DNA of 64,000 bases from Streptomyces sp. GESEQ-4 (GCF_017948455.1 NZ_JAFFSU010000019.1:1-64000), one strand, 5' to 3'; numbered from the stretch's first letter, positions 1 to 11,424 are shown. The notes: a model not told the origin generated them from the sequence alone. A program made the numbers and translations.

Positions 1-28
1 GGGCTAAATGATGCCGACCGGCGCGGAA

Positions 29-135
29 GGTCCAGCCCCTCCGGCGTTTGAGGAGCGGGGGTCCAGGGGGCAGAGCCCCCTGGCGGGGTCGAAGGGGCGG
101 AGCCCCTTCAGGATGGGACGGGTAGGGGCGGCGGG
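29..135. repeat. GC-rich Streptomyces-type intergenic repeat (family B)
   Basis: Two nested inverted repeats occur here: GGGGGCAGAGCCCCC-like arms at about 67-82 and GGGGCGGAGCCCC at 94-106. They are flanked by GTTTGAGGAGCGGGG and by GGGACGGGTAGGGGCGGCGG. The same words in opposite and same orientation return at 24.69-24.99 kb. The repeat fills the gap before the phosphohexomutase gene. It is non-coding by position. A function such as transcription termination or REP-like element is inferred only. Confidence 0.75.
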
Positions 136-193
136 GGCGAGAGAAATTGAGCCCGCACCCGACACCGTACGGACACAACGAGAGGTATCCGAC

Positions 194-1825
194 GTGCACG
201 ACGATCTCATCGCCCGGGCCCAGGCGTGGCTCGCCGAGGACCCCGACGCGGAGACCCGCGACGAGCTCGGCAAGCTCATCGAGGCGGGGGACGTCACGGC
301 GCTAGCCGAGCGTTTCGCGGGCACCCTCCAGTTCGGTACGGCCGGTCTGCGCGGTGAGCTGGGCGCGGGCCCGATGCGCATGAACCGCTCGGTCGTGATC
401 CGCGCGGCGGCGGGCCTCGCCGCGTACCTGAAGAAGAACGGTCAGGCCGGCGGCCTCGTCGTCGTCGGCTACGACGCCCGCCACAAGTCCGCCGACTTCG
501 CCCGCGACACCGCCGCCGTGATGACCGGCGCGGGCCTGCGCGCGGCCGTCCTGCCCCGCCCCCTCCCCACCCCCGTCCTCGCCTACGCCATACGGCACCT
601 GGGCGCGGTCGCCGGTGTGGAGGTCACCGCCAGCCACAACCCGCCCCGCGACAACGGCTACAAGGTGTACCTCGGCGACGGCTCACAGATCGTCCCGCCG
701 GCGGACGCCGAGATCGCGGCCGAGATCGACGCGATCGCCGCCCTCGCCGACGTCCCCCGCCCCGACTCCGGCTGGGAGACGCTCGACGACGCCGTCCTCG
801 ACGCCTACCTCGCCCGCACGGACGCCGTCCTGACGGCCGGGTCCCCGCGCACCGCCCGCACCGTCTACACGGCGATGCACGGCGTCGGCAAGGACGTCCT
901 GCTGGCCGCGTTCGCCCGCGCCGGCTTCCCCCGGCCGGTGCTCGTCGCCGAGCAGGCCGAGCCCGACCCGGACTTCCCGACCGTCGCCTTCCCCAACCCG
1001 GAAGAGCCCGGCGCGATGGACCTGGCCTTCGCCAAGGCCCGCGAGACCGAGCCGGACCTGATCATCGCCAACGACCCCGACGCCGACCGGTGCGCGGTCG
1101 CCGTCAGAGACGGCGCCGACTGGCGCATGCTCCGCGGCGACGAGGTCGGCTCCCTCCTCGCCGCCCACCTCGTCCGGCGCGGCGCACAGGGCACGTTCGC
1201 CGAGTCGATCGTGTCGTCGTCCCTGCTCGGGCGGATCGCCAAGAAGGCGGGACTGCCGTACGAGGAGACGCTCACCGGCTTCAAGTGGATCGCCCGCGTG
1301 GACGGTCTGCGCTACGGCTATGAAGAGGCCCTCGGCTACTGCGTCGACCCCGACGGCGTACGCGACAAGGACGGCATCACCGCGGCCCTCCTGATCACCG
1401 AGCTGGCGTCCGAGCTCAAGGAGCACGGCCGCACGCTCCTGGACCTGCTCGACGACCTCGCCGTGGAGCACGGCCTGCACGCCACCGACCAGCTCTCCGT
1501 CCGGGTCGAGGACCTGTCGGTCATCGCGGACGCCATGCGGCGCCTGCGCGAGCAGCCGCCGACCGAGCTGGCGGGACTGGCCATCACCGAGGCCGAGGAC
1601 CTGACGCGGGGCACGGACAGGCTGCCGCCCACGGACGGCCTGCGCTACACGCTCGACGGCGCCCGGGTCGTCGTACGCCCCAGCGGCACGGAACCGAAGC
1701 TGAAGTGCTACCTGGAGGTCGTCGTGCCGGTCGCCACGCACGACGGGCTGCCGGAGGCCCGCGCGAAGGCCGCCGAGCTGCTGGACGCCATCAAACGGGA
1801 CCTTTCCGCGGCGGCCGGCATCTGA
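194..1825 (+). CDS. Phosphomannomutase/phosphoglucomutase (alpha-D-phosphohexomutase)
   Basis: A 543-residue cytoplasmic phosphohexomutase that interconverts hexose 1- and 6-phosphates, or ribose phosphates in some family members, through a phosphoserine. Visible signatures, in order, are the active-site serine loop TASHNPPRDNGYKVY, the metal-binding DPDADR loop, the sugar-binding GYEEALGYC segment, and the C-terminal phosphate-binding RPSGTEPK. I chose GTG at 194, giving VHDDLIARAQAWL, because the open frame upstream runs through the intergenic repeat. In Streptomyces this gene normally follows a purine nucleoside phosphorylase gene. If that holds here, conversion of ribose-1-phosphate to ribose-5-phosphate (phosphopentomutase activity) is a plausible role and would fit the nucleoside-salvage genes downstream. 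Substrate is not decided by the sequence. Confidence 0.93.
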   Translation: MHDDLIARAQAWLAEDPDAETRDELGKLIEAGDVTALAERFAGTLQFGTAGLRGELGAGPMRMNRSVVIRAAAGLAAYLKKNGQAGGLVVVGYDARHKSADFARDTAAVMTGAGLRAAVLPRPLPTPVLAYAIRHLGAVAGVEVTASHNPPRDNGYKVYLGDGSQIVPPADAEIAAEIDAIAALADVPRPDSGWETLDDAVLDAYLARTDAVLTAGSPRTARTVYTAMHGVGKDVLLAAFARAGFPRPVLVAEQAEPDPDFPTVAFPNPEEPGAMDLAFAKARETEPDLIIANDPDADRCAVAVRDGADWRMLRGDEVGSLLAAHLVRRGAQGTFAESIVSSSLLGRIAKKAGLPYEETLTGFKWIARVDGLRYGYEEALGYCVDPDGVRDKDGITAALLITELASELKEHGRTLLDLLDDLAVEHGLHATDQLSVRVEDLSVIADAMRRLREQPPTELAGLAITEAEDLTRGTDRLPPTDGLRYTLDGARVVVRPSGTEPKLKCYLEVVVPVATHDGLPEARAKAAELLDAIKRDLSAAAGI

Positions 1826-1994
1826 GCCGTACCCGCCCGCTCTAGCCCTGCCGCGGTGACAACTTGCGTATGTGGCAAGGGTGTTACCAGGCCCGGGCAG
1901 CGTTGTTAAAACGGTAGTCCGGGGAACCGCCGCGTGTCTCAGTGGCATCGGTACAGGCGCGGGGCATGGCGAGCACGGGACAGGGGGCGGGATC

Positions 1995-2794
1995 GTGGCG
2001 TGTGCGAGAACCCGGCGTATCTGCGGGGCCTTGGTGATGTGCGGGTTACTGGTGGTCGGCTGCACCGGCGGCGGGAGCGGCGGGGAGGCTCAGGTGTCCG
2101 CGGACACGAGCACACGCGACGGCACGCAGCCCGCGCCCTCGCCGGCCGCTGCGACGGCCCCCGCGAAGCAGCCGAGGACCACGGACCAGGCGCGGGCGCT
2201 GATCGGGAAGGTGATCGCCGGACCGGAGCTGTTCGGGCCGGGGGTCGTGCGGGCGACGCCGTACGAGAGCGACCCCGGCCGCTGGGCGGTGCTCGGCGAC
2301 AGCTGCGCCTGGCAGCTCAGGGAACTGCCCGCGGACGTACTGGCCACGCTGACCCGGTACTTCGAAGTGCCCGCCGGGGACGGCAAGGGGTCGGTGCGGC
2401 TGTCGGCCACGGTCACCGTGCACCGTACGGCGCTGGACGCTGCCTGGGAGCAGGCCGGAGTGCTGGAAGAGGTGCTCGATTGCGAGGAGCAGCTCCTGCG
2501 GCCGGGTGAGCGGCTGACGGGACTGTCCTCGACCGCGTACGCGTGGGGCGAGGGCAACAACAGCTACAGCGACGAGTCGTTGGGGGAGACGGGGCTGTGC
2601 GTGAGTGACACTCGCGGCGGGCCGTACCCGTACCGGTGGGACCAGGCCTCGCTGGGCCCCGTGGTGGCCAGTACCTCCGTGTGCGGGGGCCGGGGACGCG
2701 AGGCGGCCGAGCTGTGGCCCCTTGTCCAGGAGGCCCTGGCCAAGATGGTGGTGCGAGCGCAGGCGGAGATCGGGCGCCCGAAGGGGGGTGCGTG

Positions 2795-2795
<1 letters not shown>
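1995..2795 (+). CDS. Putative secreted lipoprotein, function unknown
   Basis: A 266-residue protein of unknown function. The GTG at 1995 is preceded by a good ribosome-binding site (ACAGGGGGCGG) and yields a short signal peptide ending in a lipobox, LLVVGC, about residues 17-22. A Gly/Ser/Thr/Pro/Ala-rich linker follows, then a compact domain with Cys residues in DSCAWQL, LDCEEQLL, GLCVSD and TSVCGG that could form disulfides outside the cell. The stop codon overlaps the start of the next gene by one base (TGATG), so it is translationally coupled to the kinase pair. That suggests a surface protein working with those receptors, but no ligand or enzyme motif is visible. Confidence 0.8.
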
Positions 2796-4951
<2,156 letters not shown>

Positions 4952-4969
4952 CGGCGGCGGGAGCAGGGG

Positions 4970-7153
4970 ATGCGGGCGCTGCGGGCCGAGGACCCCGAGT
5001 CCCTCGGCGGGCACCGGCTGCTCGCCCGGCTCGGGGCCGGCGGCATGGGCACGGTCTACCTGGCCCGCGCCGCCGACGGGGCACTCGTCGCCGTGAAGAT
5101 GATCCGCGCCGAGCACGCCGCGGATCCCGCCTTCCGGGCGCGCTTCCGCCGCGAGGTCCAGCTGGCCACCGCGCTCACCGCCCGCTGGGTGGTCCCGGTG
5201 ACGGCCGCCGACACCGAGGCGCGCGAGCCGTGGCTCGCCACCGCGTTCGTGCCCGGCCCGTCGCTGACCGAGGCGGTCGACGGACACGGTCCGCTCCCCG
5301 CGCACACCGTCGCCGTACTCGGCGCGCGGCTGGCGCGGGCGCTGGCCGAGGTGCACGCGGCGGGCATGGTCCACCGCGACGTCAAACCCGGCAACATCCT
5401 GCTCACCCGTGACGGACCCCGGTTGATCGACTTCGGGATCGCCCAGGGCGCCGGCACCACCGCCCTGACCGCCCCCGACGTGATCATCGGCACCCCCGGC
5501 TATCTCTCCCCCGAACAGGCCCGGCCCCACGAGGGCGAGGTGGGGCCGCCCAGCGATGTCTTCTCACTCGGCTGCGTGCTGGCGTACGCGGCCACCGGTC
5601 GTCGGCCGTTCGGCACCGGCACGGCGGCGGCGATCCTCTACCGCACCGTCCACGAACCCCCCGACCTCACGGGCCTCGACCGTCACCTCCCGCGACCGCT
5701 GCGGGCGGCGATCACCGGCTGCCTCGCCAAGGCCCCCGGGGACCGGCCCACGGCCGCCGAACTCGGTGCCGCGCTTGAGGCGACAACCGGCCGGACCGAC
5801 GAGACGCCGAGCGGTGACTGGCTGCCGCCCGAGGTGCTGCGGCTGGTGGCCGACCGTTCTTCGCGCGCCCTCAACCCGCCGCCACGCCCGCCCACTCCCA
5901 CTGCTCCGTCGGTCTCACCCTCGGAGCCGGTAAGGAGGCTGCCCCGTCGCCGCGTGCTCGCGATCGGCGGGGCGGCGGTCGCGGCCGCGGGTACCGGAGC
6001 GGCCGTACTGCTGAACCGACGGGACACCACGCCGACGGCCGGTACGCCCCGCAAGGTGCCGACGCACACGATCGGTTTCCAGGCCGACCTGACAGGGCCT
6101 CAGAAGAGCACCGGTACGGCGCAGGAGCGAGGGGCCCGCCTCGCCGTCGCCCTCCACAACGCACAGGCGGACGCCTCCTTCCGCCTGACCCTGACCACGT
6201 ACGACGACCGGGGCGAGACCGCACGGGCCAAGGACGCGGCCCGCAGCCTGCTCGCCGACACCGCCGCACGTGCGGTCATCGGCCCCACCACGGCCACCGC
6301 CGCCCGCGCCGCCGGCCCGCTCTACGCGGCCGCGTCGACAGCGTTCGTGCTCGTGTCGGTCGACGCCGACGAGGCCGGACTGCCGACCGACGCCCTGCGG
6401 CGCTCCCTGTGCCAGACCAGGGCATCGGGGTCCGAGCGCGCCCTGCCGGTCATCGCTTACCTGACCCGGGCGCACTCGGTGCGTCGTACCGCCGTCATCG
6501 AGGACCGGGCCGCGGGAGAGAGGGCCTGGAACCTCAGCCGCTACATCGGTGAGTCTCCGCCCAGCGAGGGCACAGTCACCATCCACCCCGTGGCGGCCGG
6601 CACCGACGACTTCCGCCCGGCCGTCACCGAGGCCCTGGCCACCGACCCGCAAGCCCTCGTGTACGCCGGGGTCTCCCCGATCCGGGCCGCGGCCTGCGCC
6701 AAGGCCCTGTCAGCGGCCGGATTCACCGGTCCGCGCATGGGATTCGAGCCCGTCATGCGGCCGGCCTTCCTCACGGGGGCGGGTGACGCGGCCGAGGGCT
6801 GGATGTTCGAAGCCCCGTACACCGAACCGCGATCGGTGGGCACCAAGGCGTCCAGGGCGTTCACCAGCGCCTACCGGAAACGCTACGGCCAGGCACCCGG
6901 ACGCTGGGCCGCCGAGGCGTACGACGCCGTCGGCCTGATCGCCCGCACCCTCGACGCACTCGGGGGCGGCGCGGATCTCGAGCCCGGCCAGGTCGCCGAA
7001 CGCCTCTTCCGCACCGCCCACGACGGCGTGGCCAAACCGATCCGCTTCAGCGAGACGCCCACGCACTCCCTGGAACAGGAGAACGCGAGCTTCCTCTACC
7101 GGGCCAGGGGCGGGGGTTTCCGGTTCCTGGGGCGGTACGACCAGGTGCGATGA
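4970..7153 (+). CDS. Receptor-like Ser/Thr protein kinase with extracellular substrate-binding-protein domain (copy 2)
   Basis: A 727-residue paralogue of the preceding kinase with the same architecture. Kinase motifs are GAGGMG, AVKMI, HRDVKPGN, DFGIA and GTPGYLSPEQ. A Pro-rich stretch (about 300-320) comes before one membrane helix (RRRVLAIGGAAVAAAG), followed by an extracellular solute-binding domain starting at IGFQADLTGPQKS. The ATG at 4970 has a GAGCAGGGG ribosome site. Both kinase halves look catalytically intact. The binding halves differ more than the kinase halves, which suggests duplication followed by a change of ligand. The gene ends just before a convergent gene. Confidence 0.92.
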   Translation: MRALRAEDPESLGGHRLLARLGAGGMGTVYLARAADGALVAVKMIRAEHAADPAFRARFRREVQLATALTARWVVPVTAADTEAREPWLATAFVPGPSLTEAVDGHGPLPAHTVAVLGARLARALAEVHAAGMVHRDVKPGNILLTRDGPRLIDFGIAQGAGTTALTAPDVIIGTPGYLSPEQARPHEGEVGPPSDVFSLGCVLAYAATGRRPFGTGTAAAILYRTVHEPPDLTGLDRHLPRPLRAAITGCLAKAPGDRPTAAELGAALEATTGRTDETPSGDWLPPEVLRLVADRSSRALNPPPRPPTPTAPSVSPSEPVRRLPRRRVLAIGGAAVAAAGTGAAVLLNRRDTTPTAGTPRKVPTHTIGFQADLTGPQKSTGTAQERGARLAVALHNAQADASFRLTLTTYDDRGETARAKDAARSLLADTAARAVIGPTTATAARAAGPLYAAASTAFVLVSVDADEAGLPTDALRRSLCQTRASGSERALPVIAYLTRAHSVRRTAVIEDRAAGERAWNLSRYIGESPPSEGTVTIHPVAAGTDDFRPAVTEALATDPQALVYAGVSPIRAAACAKALSAAGFTGPRMGFEPVMRPAFLTGAGDAAEGWMFEAPYTEPRSVGTKASRAFTSAYRKRYGQAPGRWAAEAYDAVGLIARTLDALGGGADLEPGQVAERLFRTAHDGVAKPIRFSETPTHSLEQENASFLYRARGGGFRFLGRYDQVR

Positions 7154-7225
7154 GCAGTCGGTGACGGCGGACGGGTCCGGGAGCTTGGTCTTCGGGGTGG
7201 CATCCGGTCGGCGGGCGATCCCCCG

Positions 7226-7867
7226 TCAGCCCACCGCCAGCAGAATCGCCAGCAGAATCGCGCCCGCCGCCGCGGGGCCCACGATCTCGTACGCCCAGCG
7301 CACGACCACGCCCACGCCCTCGCCCTGCGCGGTCTCCGCCGCACCCCGACCCTCCTGCAGCTCCCGCAGATCGTCCATGGCCTGGTCGCTCGCCGCCCGG
7401 GTCGGACCATCCGGCACGTTGCGGAGACCACCCCGCACGAGGCCACGCGTGGTGTCCTCGCCGCTCGCCATCGCGCGTGCCTCGCGCCGGGCCGCCTTCT
7501 TGCGGGCGCGCAGCGAGACCGGGATGGCCCAGAGCTGGAACTTCTTGCCGGACCGGTCGACGACCTCGTTCGAGTAGCCCGACCGCAACGACGCGACCTG
7601 CCCCCACGGCAGCACGATCACACGGAAGGGGTTGCGGATGCGGAGGCGGTCCTCGTTCGCGTACACGGCGGGGCGCACGGTGAAGGCGACGATCAGCGGG
7701 ACGACGAGGATCATCGCGGCGAGGGCCAGCCAGGGGGTGCGGCCGTTGCCCTGGAACAGGGCGTCGATGCCGAGCCAGGCGACGAGGCCCAGCAGGAGGA
7801 CGCCGCCTGCGATGCCGCCGCTTGATCGGAAGACGCGGTCCTTGTTCTCGGGGTCCGGGGTGGTCAT
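7226..7867 (-). CDS. PH-domain-containing membrane protein (bacterial PH family)
   Basis: A 213-residue membrane protein. After a polar N-terminus (MTTPDPENKDRVFR) come two hydrophobic helices (about 17-35 and 46-66), then a soluble segment with AVYANEDRLRIRNPFRVIVLPWGQVASLR. That pattern is typical of the small bacterial PH-like domains found next to two N-terminal helices in actinobacteria. A charged region rich in Arg and Glu follows, then a final hydrophobic helix (about 190-213). Function is unknown. It is convergent with the kinase operon and stands alone. Confidence 0.75.
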   Translation of the reverse strand: MTTPDPENKDRVFRSSGGIAGGVLLLGLVAWLGIDALFQGNGRTPWLALAAMILVVPLIVAFTVRPAVYANEDRLRIRNPFRVIVLPWGQVASLRSGYSNEVVDRSGKKFQLWAIPVSLRARKKAARREARAMASGEDTTRGLVRGGLRNVPDGPTRAASDQAMDDLRELQEGRGAAETAQGEGVGVVVRWAYEIVGPAAAGAILLAILLAVG

Positions 7868-7944
7868 GCCTTTGATTCTGCCTCAGCGTGGCGATCGGGT
7901 TTTGTGCGCCTAGGCGCCGTAGGGGATCTGCTTGATGGCGAGTG

Positions 7945-7984
7945 CGGGTCCGTTGTGGCTTGTCGCGCAGTTCCCCGCGCCCCT
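7945..7984 (+). repeat. REP-like repeat, family A (copy 1)
   Basis: Carries the words GTTGTGGCT and GTCGCGCAGTTCCCCGCGCC, which recur at 22.29, 27.57 and 60.43 kb. This copy lies between the PH-domain gene and deoC. One base differs from the other copies (CTTGTCGC for CTGGTCGC), and the closing hairpin arm is missing. Confidence 0.75.
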
Positions 7985-8061
7985 AGGTGGGACAGCTCCC
8001 CTTCCCGACAAGGAACCCCTGCTCGTTCCTGACAAGGAACCGCTTCTCGGGGTGTACAGCC

Positions 8062-8075
8062 GCTACGCGCGTAGA
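8062..8075. promoter_or_regulatory. Nucleoside-regulon palindrome upstream of deoC
   Basis: Contains the perfect palindrome CTACGCGCGTAG (8063-8074) about 13 bp before the GTG codon at 8088, a position where a bound repressor would block the start region. The same 12-mer is found before add (21.4 kb) and before the nucleoside ABC operon (33.4 kb), with degenerate forms before both BMP genes. The role as an operator is inferred from this distribution. Confidence 0.75.
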
Positions 8076-8093
8076 TATGCTCGTCTGGTGACC

Positions 8094-9044
8094 ATGCCCA
8101 CCACTGCACACACCCTCACGGACGTGGCGGCCTCCGAGAGCACGCTGCGTCGGTTCCTCCATGGGCTGCCCGGCGTCGACGCGGTCGGCCTGGAGGCGCG
8201 TGCCGCCTCGCTCGGTACCCGTTCCATCAAGACGACCGCGAAGGCGTACGCCATCGACCTCGCCATCTCGATGGTCGACCTGACGACGCTGGAAGGCGCG
8301 GACACCCCGGGCAAGGTCCGGGCGCTCGGCGCCAAGGCGGTCCGCCCCGACCCGACCGACCGTACGGCTCCCGCCACGGCCGCGGTCTGCGTCTACCCCG
8401 ACATGGTGCCCGCCGCGAAGGCGGCCGTCGCCGGTTCCACGGTCAAGGTCGCCTCGGTCGCCACCGCCTTCCCGGCGGGCCGCGCGCCGATCGTCGTCAA
8501 GCTGGCCGACGTGCGGGAAGCCATCGCCGCGGGCGCCGACGAGATCGACATGGTCATCGACCGCGGGGCCTTCCTCGCGGGGAACTACATGAAGGTGTAC
8601 GACGAGATCGTCGCCGTGAAGGAGGCCTGCGGGGCGAGCGCCCGCCTGAAGGTCATCTTCGAGACCGGCGAGCTGTCGACGTACGACAACATCCGGCGCG
8701 CGAGCTGGCTCGGCATGCTGGCGGGTGCCGACTTCATCAAGACCTCGACCGGCAAGGTCGCCGTCAACGCCACCCCCGCGAACACGCTCCTCATGCTGGA
8801 GGCCGTGCGCGACTTCCGCGCCCAGACCGGCGTGCAGGTGGGCGTGAAGCCCGCCGGCGGCATCCGTACGTCCAAGGACGCGATCAAGTTTCTCGTCCTG
8901 GTCAACGAGACCGCCGGGGAGGACTGGCTGGACAACCACTGGTTCCGCTTCGGCGCGTCCTCGCTTCTGAACGATCTGCTGATGCAGCGTCAGAAGCTGG
9001 CCACCGGCCGCTACTCCGGTCCCGACTACGTGACGGTGGACTGA
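8094..9044 (+). CDS. deoC: Deoxyribose-phosphate aldolase
   Basis: A 316-residue class I aldolase that splits 2-deoxyribose-5-phosphate into acetaldehyde and glyceraldehyde-3-phosphate, the last step of deoxynucleoside breakdown. The Schiff-base lysine lies in GADFIKTSTGK and the second active lysine in VGVKPAGGI. The segments VCVYPDMV and EIDMVIDRGAF fit the family. It is longer than the E. coli enzyme (about 259) and of the longer type known in actinobacteria and eukaryotes. I chose ATG at 8094 (MPTTAHTL); an in-frame GTG at 8088 is an alternative. Two aldehyde dehydrogenase genes follow within 10 bp and could oxidise the acetaldehyde. The upstream palindrome ties it to the other nucleoside genes in the window. 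Confidence 0.96.
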   Translation: MPTTAHTLTDVAASESTLRRFLHGLPGVDAVGLEARAASLGTRSIKTTAKAYAIDLAISMVDLTTLEGADTPGKVRALGAKAVRPDPTDRTAPATAAVCVYPDMVPAAKAAVAGSTVKVASVATAFPAGRAPIVVKLADVREAIAAGADEIDMVIDRGAFLAGNYMKVYDEIVAVKEACGASARLKVIFETGELSTYDNIRRASWLGMLAGADFIKTSTGKVAVNATPANTLLMLEAVRDFRAQTGVQVGVKPAGGIRTSKDAIKFLVLVNETAGEDWLDNHWFRFGASSLLNDLLMQRQKLATGRYSGPDYVTVD

Positions 9045-9050
9045 TCCATC

Positions 9051-10484
9051 ATGGCTTTTGAGTACGCACCCGCACCCGAGTCCCGCTCGATCGTCGACAT
9101 CGCCCCGTCCTACGGCCTGTTCATCGACGGCGAGTTCGTGGAGGCGGCCGACGGCAAGGTCTTCAAGACGGTCTCGCCGTCCACCGAAGAGGTCCTCTCC
9201 GAGGTCGCCCAGGCCGGTACCGAGGATGTCGACCGGGCTGTGAAGGCCGCCCGCAAGGCCTTCGAGAAGTGGGCCGCGCTGCCCGGCTCCGAGCGCGCCA
9301 AGTACCTCTTCCGTATCGCCCGCATCATCCAGGAGCGCGCCCGCGAACTCGCCGTCCTGGAGACGCTGGACAACGGCAAGCCCATCAAGGAGACGAGGGA
9401 CGCCGACCTTCCCCTCGTAGCGGCGCACTTCTTCTACTACGCGGGCTGGGCGGACAAGCTGGAGCACGCCGGCTTCGGTGCCGCCCCCCGGCCGCTGGGC
9501 GTCGCCGGCCAGGTCATCCCCTGGAACTTCCCGCTGCTGATGCTGGCGTGGAAGATCGCCCCGGCGCTGGCGACGGGCAACACGGTGGTGCTGAAGCCCG
9601 CCGAGACGACCCCGCTCTCCGCCCTGTTCTTCGCCGACATCTGCCGCCAGGCCGGTCTGCCCAAGGGCGTCGTCAACATCCTTCCGGGATACGGCGACAC
9701 GGGCGCGTTCCTGGTGGCCCACCCGGACGTGAACAAGGTGGCCTTCACCGGCTCCACCGCGGTCGGCAAGGAGATCGCCCGCACGGTCGCCGGCTCGAAG
9801 AAGAAGCTCACCCTCGAACTCGGCGGCAAGGGCGCGAACATCGTCTTCGACGACGCTCCGATCGACCAGGCGGTGGAGGGGATCGTCAACGGGATCTTCT
9901 TCAACCAGGGTCAGGTGTGCTGCGCGGGCAGCCGACTGCTGGTGCAGGAGTCCATCCAGGACGAGCTGTTGGAGTCCCTGAAGCGGCGTCTGTCGACGCT
10001 GCGCCTCGGTGACCCGCTGGACAAGAACACGGACATCGGCGCGATCAACTCGGCCGAACAGCTCTCGCGCATCACGTCCCTGGTCGAGTTGGGCGAGGCG
10101 GAGGGCGCCGAGCGCTGGTCCGCGCCGTGCGAACTCCCCTCCTCGGGCTACTGGTTCGCCCCGACGCTCTTCATGAACGTCACGCAGGCCCACACCGTCG
10201 CCCGCGACGAGATCTTCGGCCCGGTGCTGTCCGTCCTCTCCTTCCGCACCCCGGACGAGGCGGTCGCCAAGGCCAACAACACGCCGTACGGGCTGTCGGC
10301 GGGCATCTGGACCGAGAAGGGTTCACGGATCCTGGCGGTGGCGAACAAGCTCCGCGCGGGCGTGATCTGGTCCAACACGTTCAACAAGTTCGACCCGACC
10401 TCGCCCTTCGGCGGCTACAAGGAGTCGGGCTTCGGCCGCGAGGGCGGCCGCCACGGCCTGGAGGCGTACCTCGATGTCCGATAA
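9051..10484 (+). CDS. Aldehyde dehydrogenase (NAD-dependent, ALDH superfamily)
   Basis: A 477-residue complete aldehyde dehydrogenase that oxidises an aldehyde to the acid. Seen are the NAD-binding PWNFPLLMLAWK, the general base Glu in LTLELGGKGAN, the catalytic Cys in NQGQVCCAGSR, and the C-terminal EIFGPVLSV and PFGGYKESGFGREGG. It begins six bases after deoC and overlaps the next gene by 11 bases, so it is in one operon with both. Acetaldehyde released by DeoC is the likely substrate. This is inferred from context. Confidence 0.92.
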   Translation: MAFEYAPAPESRSIVDIAPSYGLFIDGEFVEAADGKVFKTVSPSTEEVLSEVAQAGTEDVDRAVKAARKAFEKWAALPGSERAKYLFRIARIIQERARELAVLETLDNGKPIKETRDADLPLVAAHFFYYAGWADKLEHAGFGAAPRPLGVAGQVIPWNFPLLMLAWKIAPALATGNTVVLKPAETTPLSALFFADICRQAGLPKGVVNILPGYGDTGAFLVAHPDVNKVAFTGSTAVGKEIARTVAGSKKKLTLELGGKGANIVFDDAPIDQAVEGIVNGIFFNQGQVCCAGSRLLVQESIQDELLESLKRRLSTLRLGDPLDKNTDIGAINSAEQLSRITSLVELGEAEGAERWSAPCELPSSGYWFAPTLFMNVTQAHTVARDEIFGPVLSVLSFRTPDEAVAKANNTPYGLSAGIWTEKGSRILAVANKLRAGVIWSNTFNKFDPTSPFGGYKESGFGREGGRHGLEAYLDVR

Positions 10485-11373
10485 GTCCGAGCAGCAGCGA
10501 CTCAGCGTCTTCAAGACCTACAAGCTGTACGTCGGCGGGAAGTTCCCGCGTTCCGAGAGCGGCCGGGTGTACGAGGTGACGGACTCGAAGGGCAAGTGGC
10601 TGGCCAACGCGCCGCTCTCCTCCCGCAAGGACGCCCGGGACGCGGTGGTCGCCGCCCGCAAGGCCTTCGGCGGCTGGTCCGGCGCGACCGCGTACAACCG
10701 CGGCCAGATCCTCTACCGCGTCGCGGAGATGCTGGAGGGCCGCCGCGAGCAGTTCACCCGCGAAGTGGCCGACGCCGAAGGACTCTCCAAGTCCAAGGCG
10801 GCGGGGGTCGTGGACGCCACGATCGACCGCTGGGTCTGGTACGCGGGCTGGACCGACAAGATCGCCCAGGTGGTCGGCGGCGGCAACCCGGTCGCGGGCC
10901 CGTTCTTCAACCTCTCCTCGCCCGAGCCGACAGGCGTCGTCGCCGTCCTCGCCCCCCAGGAGTCGTCCTTCCTGGGCCTGGTCTCGGTCGTCGCCCCGGT
11001 GATCGCGACCGGCAACACGGCGATCGTGGTGGCGAGCGAGAAGTCCCCGCTGCCCGCCCTGTCGCTGGGCGAAGTGCTGGCCACCTCCGACGTTCCCGGC
11101 GGTGTCGTCAACGTCCTCTCCGGCCGTACGGCGGAGATCGCGGCGCCCCTGGCCGCGCACCAGGACGTCAACGCGATCGACCTCGCGGGTGCCGATGACG
11201 TACTCGCGAAGGAACTGGAGATCGCGGCGGCCGACAACCTCAAGCGCGTCCTGCGTCCACAGCCTGTGGATTACACGGCGACCCCGGGCACCGAGCGCCT
11301 GACGGCCTTCCTGGAGACGAAGACGGTCTGGCACCCGACGGGATCGCTGGGCGCGTCCGGCTCGTCGTACTGA
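10474..11373 (+). CDS. Truncated aldehyde dehydrogenase-like protein (N-terminal NAD-binding part)
   Basis: A 299-residue protein resembling the first part of an aldehyde dehydrogenase: NRGQILYRVAEMLEGRREQF, an AVLAPQESSFLGLVSVVAPVIATGNT segment and GGVVNVLSGRTAEI correspond to the N-terminal domain. The homology fades after about residue 230, and no catalytic Cys or Glu motif is present. The ending ETKTVWHPTGSLGASGSSY is not ALDH-like. Its start lies inside the last codons of the upstream full-length ALDH gene, which implies tight coupling and perhaps a heteromer or regulatory partner. The reading frame is intact with normal codon use, so I treat it as a real gene, not decay. Catalysis on its own is unlikely. 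Confidence 0.85.
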   Translation: MSDKSEQQRLSVFKTYKLYVGGKFPRSESGRVYEVTDSKGKWLANAPLSSRKDARDAVVAARKAFGGWSGATAYNRGQILYRVAEMLEGRREQFTREVADAEGLSKSKAAGVVDATIDRWVWYAGWTDKIAQVVGGGNPVAGPFFNLSSPEPTGVVAVLAPQESSFLGLVSVVAPVIATGNTAIVVASEKSPLPALSLGEVLATSDVPGGVVNVLSGRTAEIAAPLAAHQDVNAIDLAGADDVLAKELEIAAADNLKRVLRPQPVDYTATPGTERLTAFLETKTVWHPTGSLGASGSSY

Positions 11374-11379
11374 GCACCT

Positions 11380-11409
11380 CGTACCGGGGTCCCCAAGGGC
11401 CCCGGTACG
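11380..11409. terminator. Bidirectional hairpin between convergent genes
   Basis: Arms CGTACCGGGG (11380-11389) and CCCCGGTACG (11400-11409) form a 10-bp stem with a 10-base loop, six bases past the truncated ALDH stop and just before the convergent PQQ-type gene stop. A U-tract is absent, as is common in Streptomyces. Confidence 0.7.
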
Positions 11410-11424
11410 TCTCCGTCCCGGTCG

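Noticed and set aside
1..12. End of an upstream gene at the window edge
   Set aside because: Stop triplets are present, but too little sequence is available to support a coding call.
683..2065. Minus-strand 460-residue open frame over the phosphohexomutase gene
   Set aside because: Shadow of a high-GC gene: low-complexity composition, no domain, and the plus-strand frame has full enzyme motifs.
7983..10193. Minus-strand 736-residue open frame over deoC and aldehyde dehydrogenase
   Set aside because: Antisense shadow; both plus-strand genes have catalytic motifs and correct starts.
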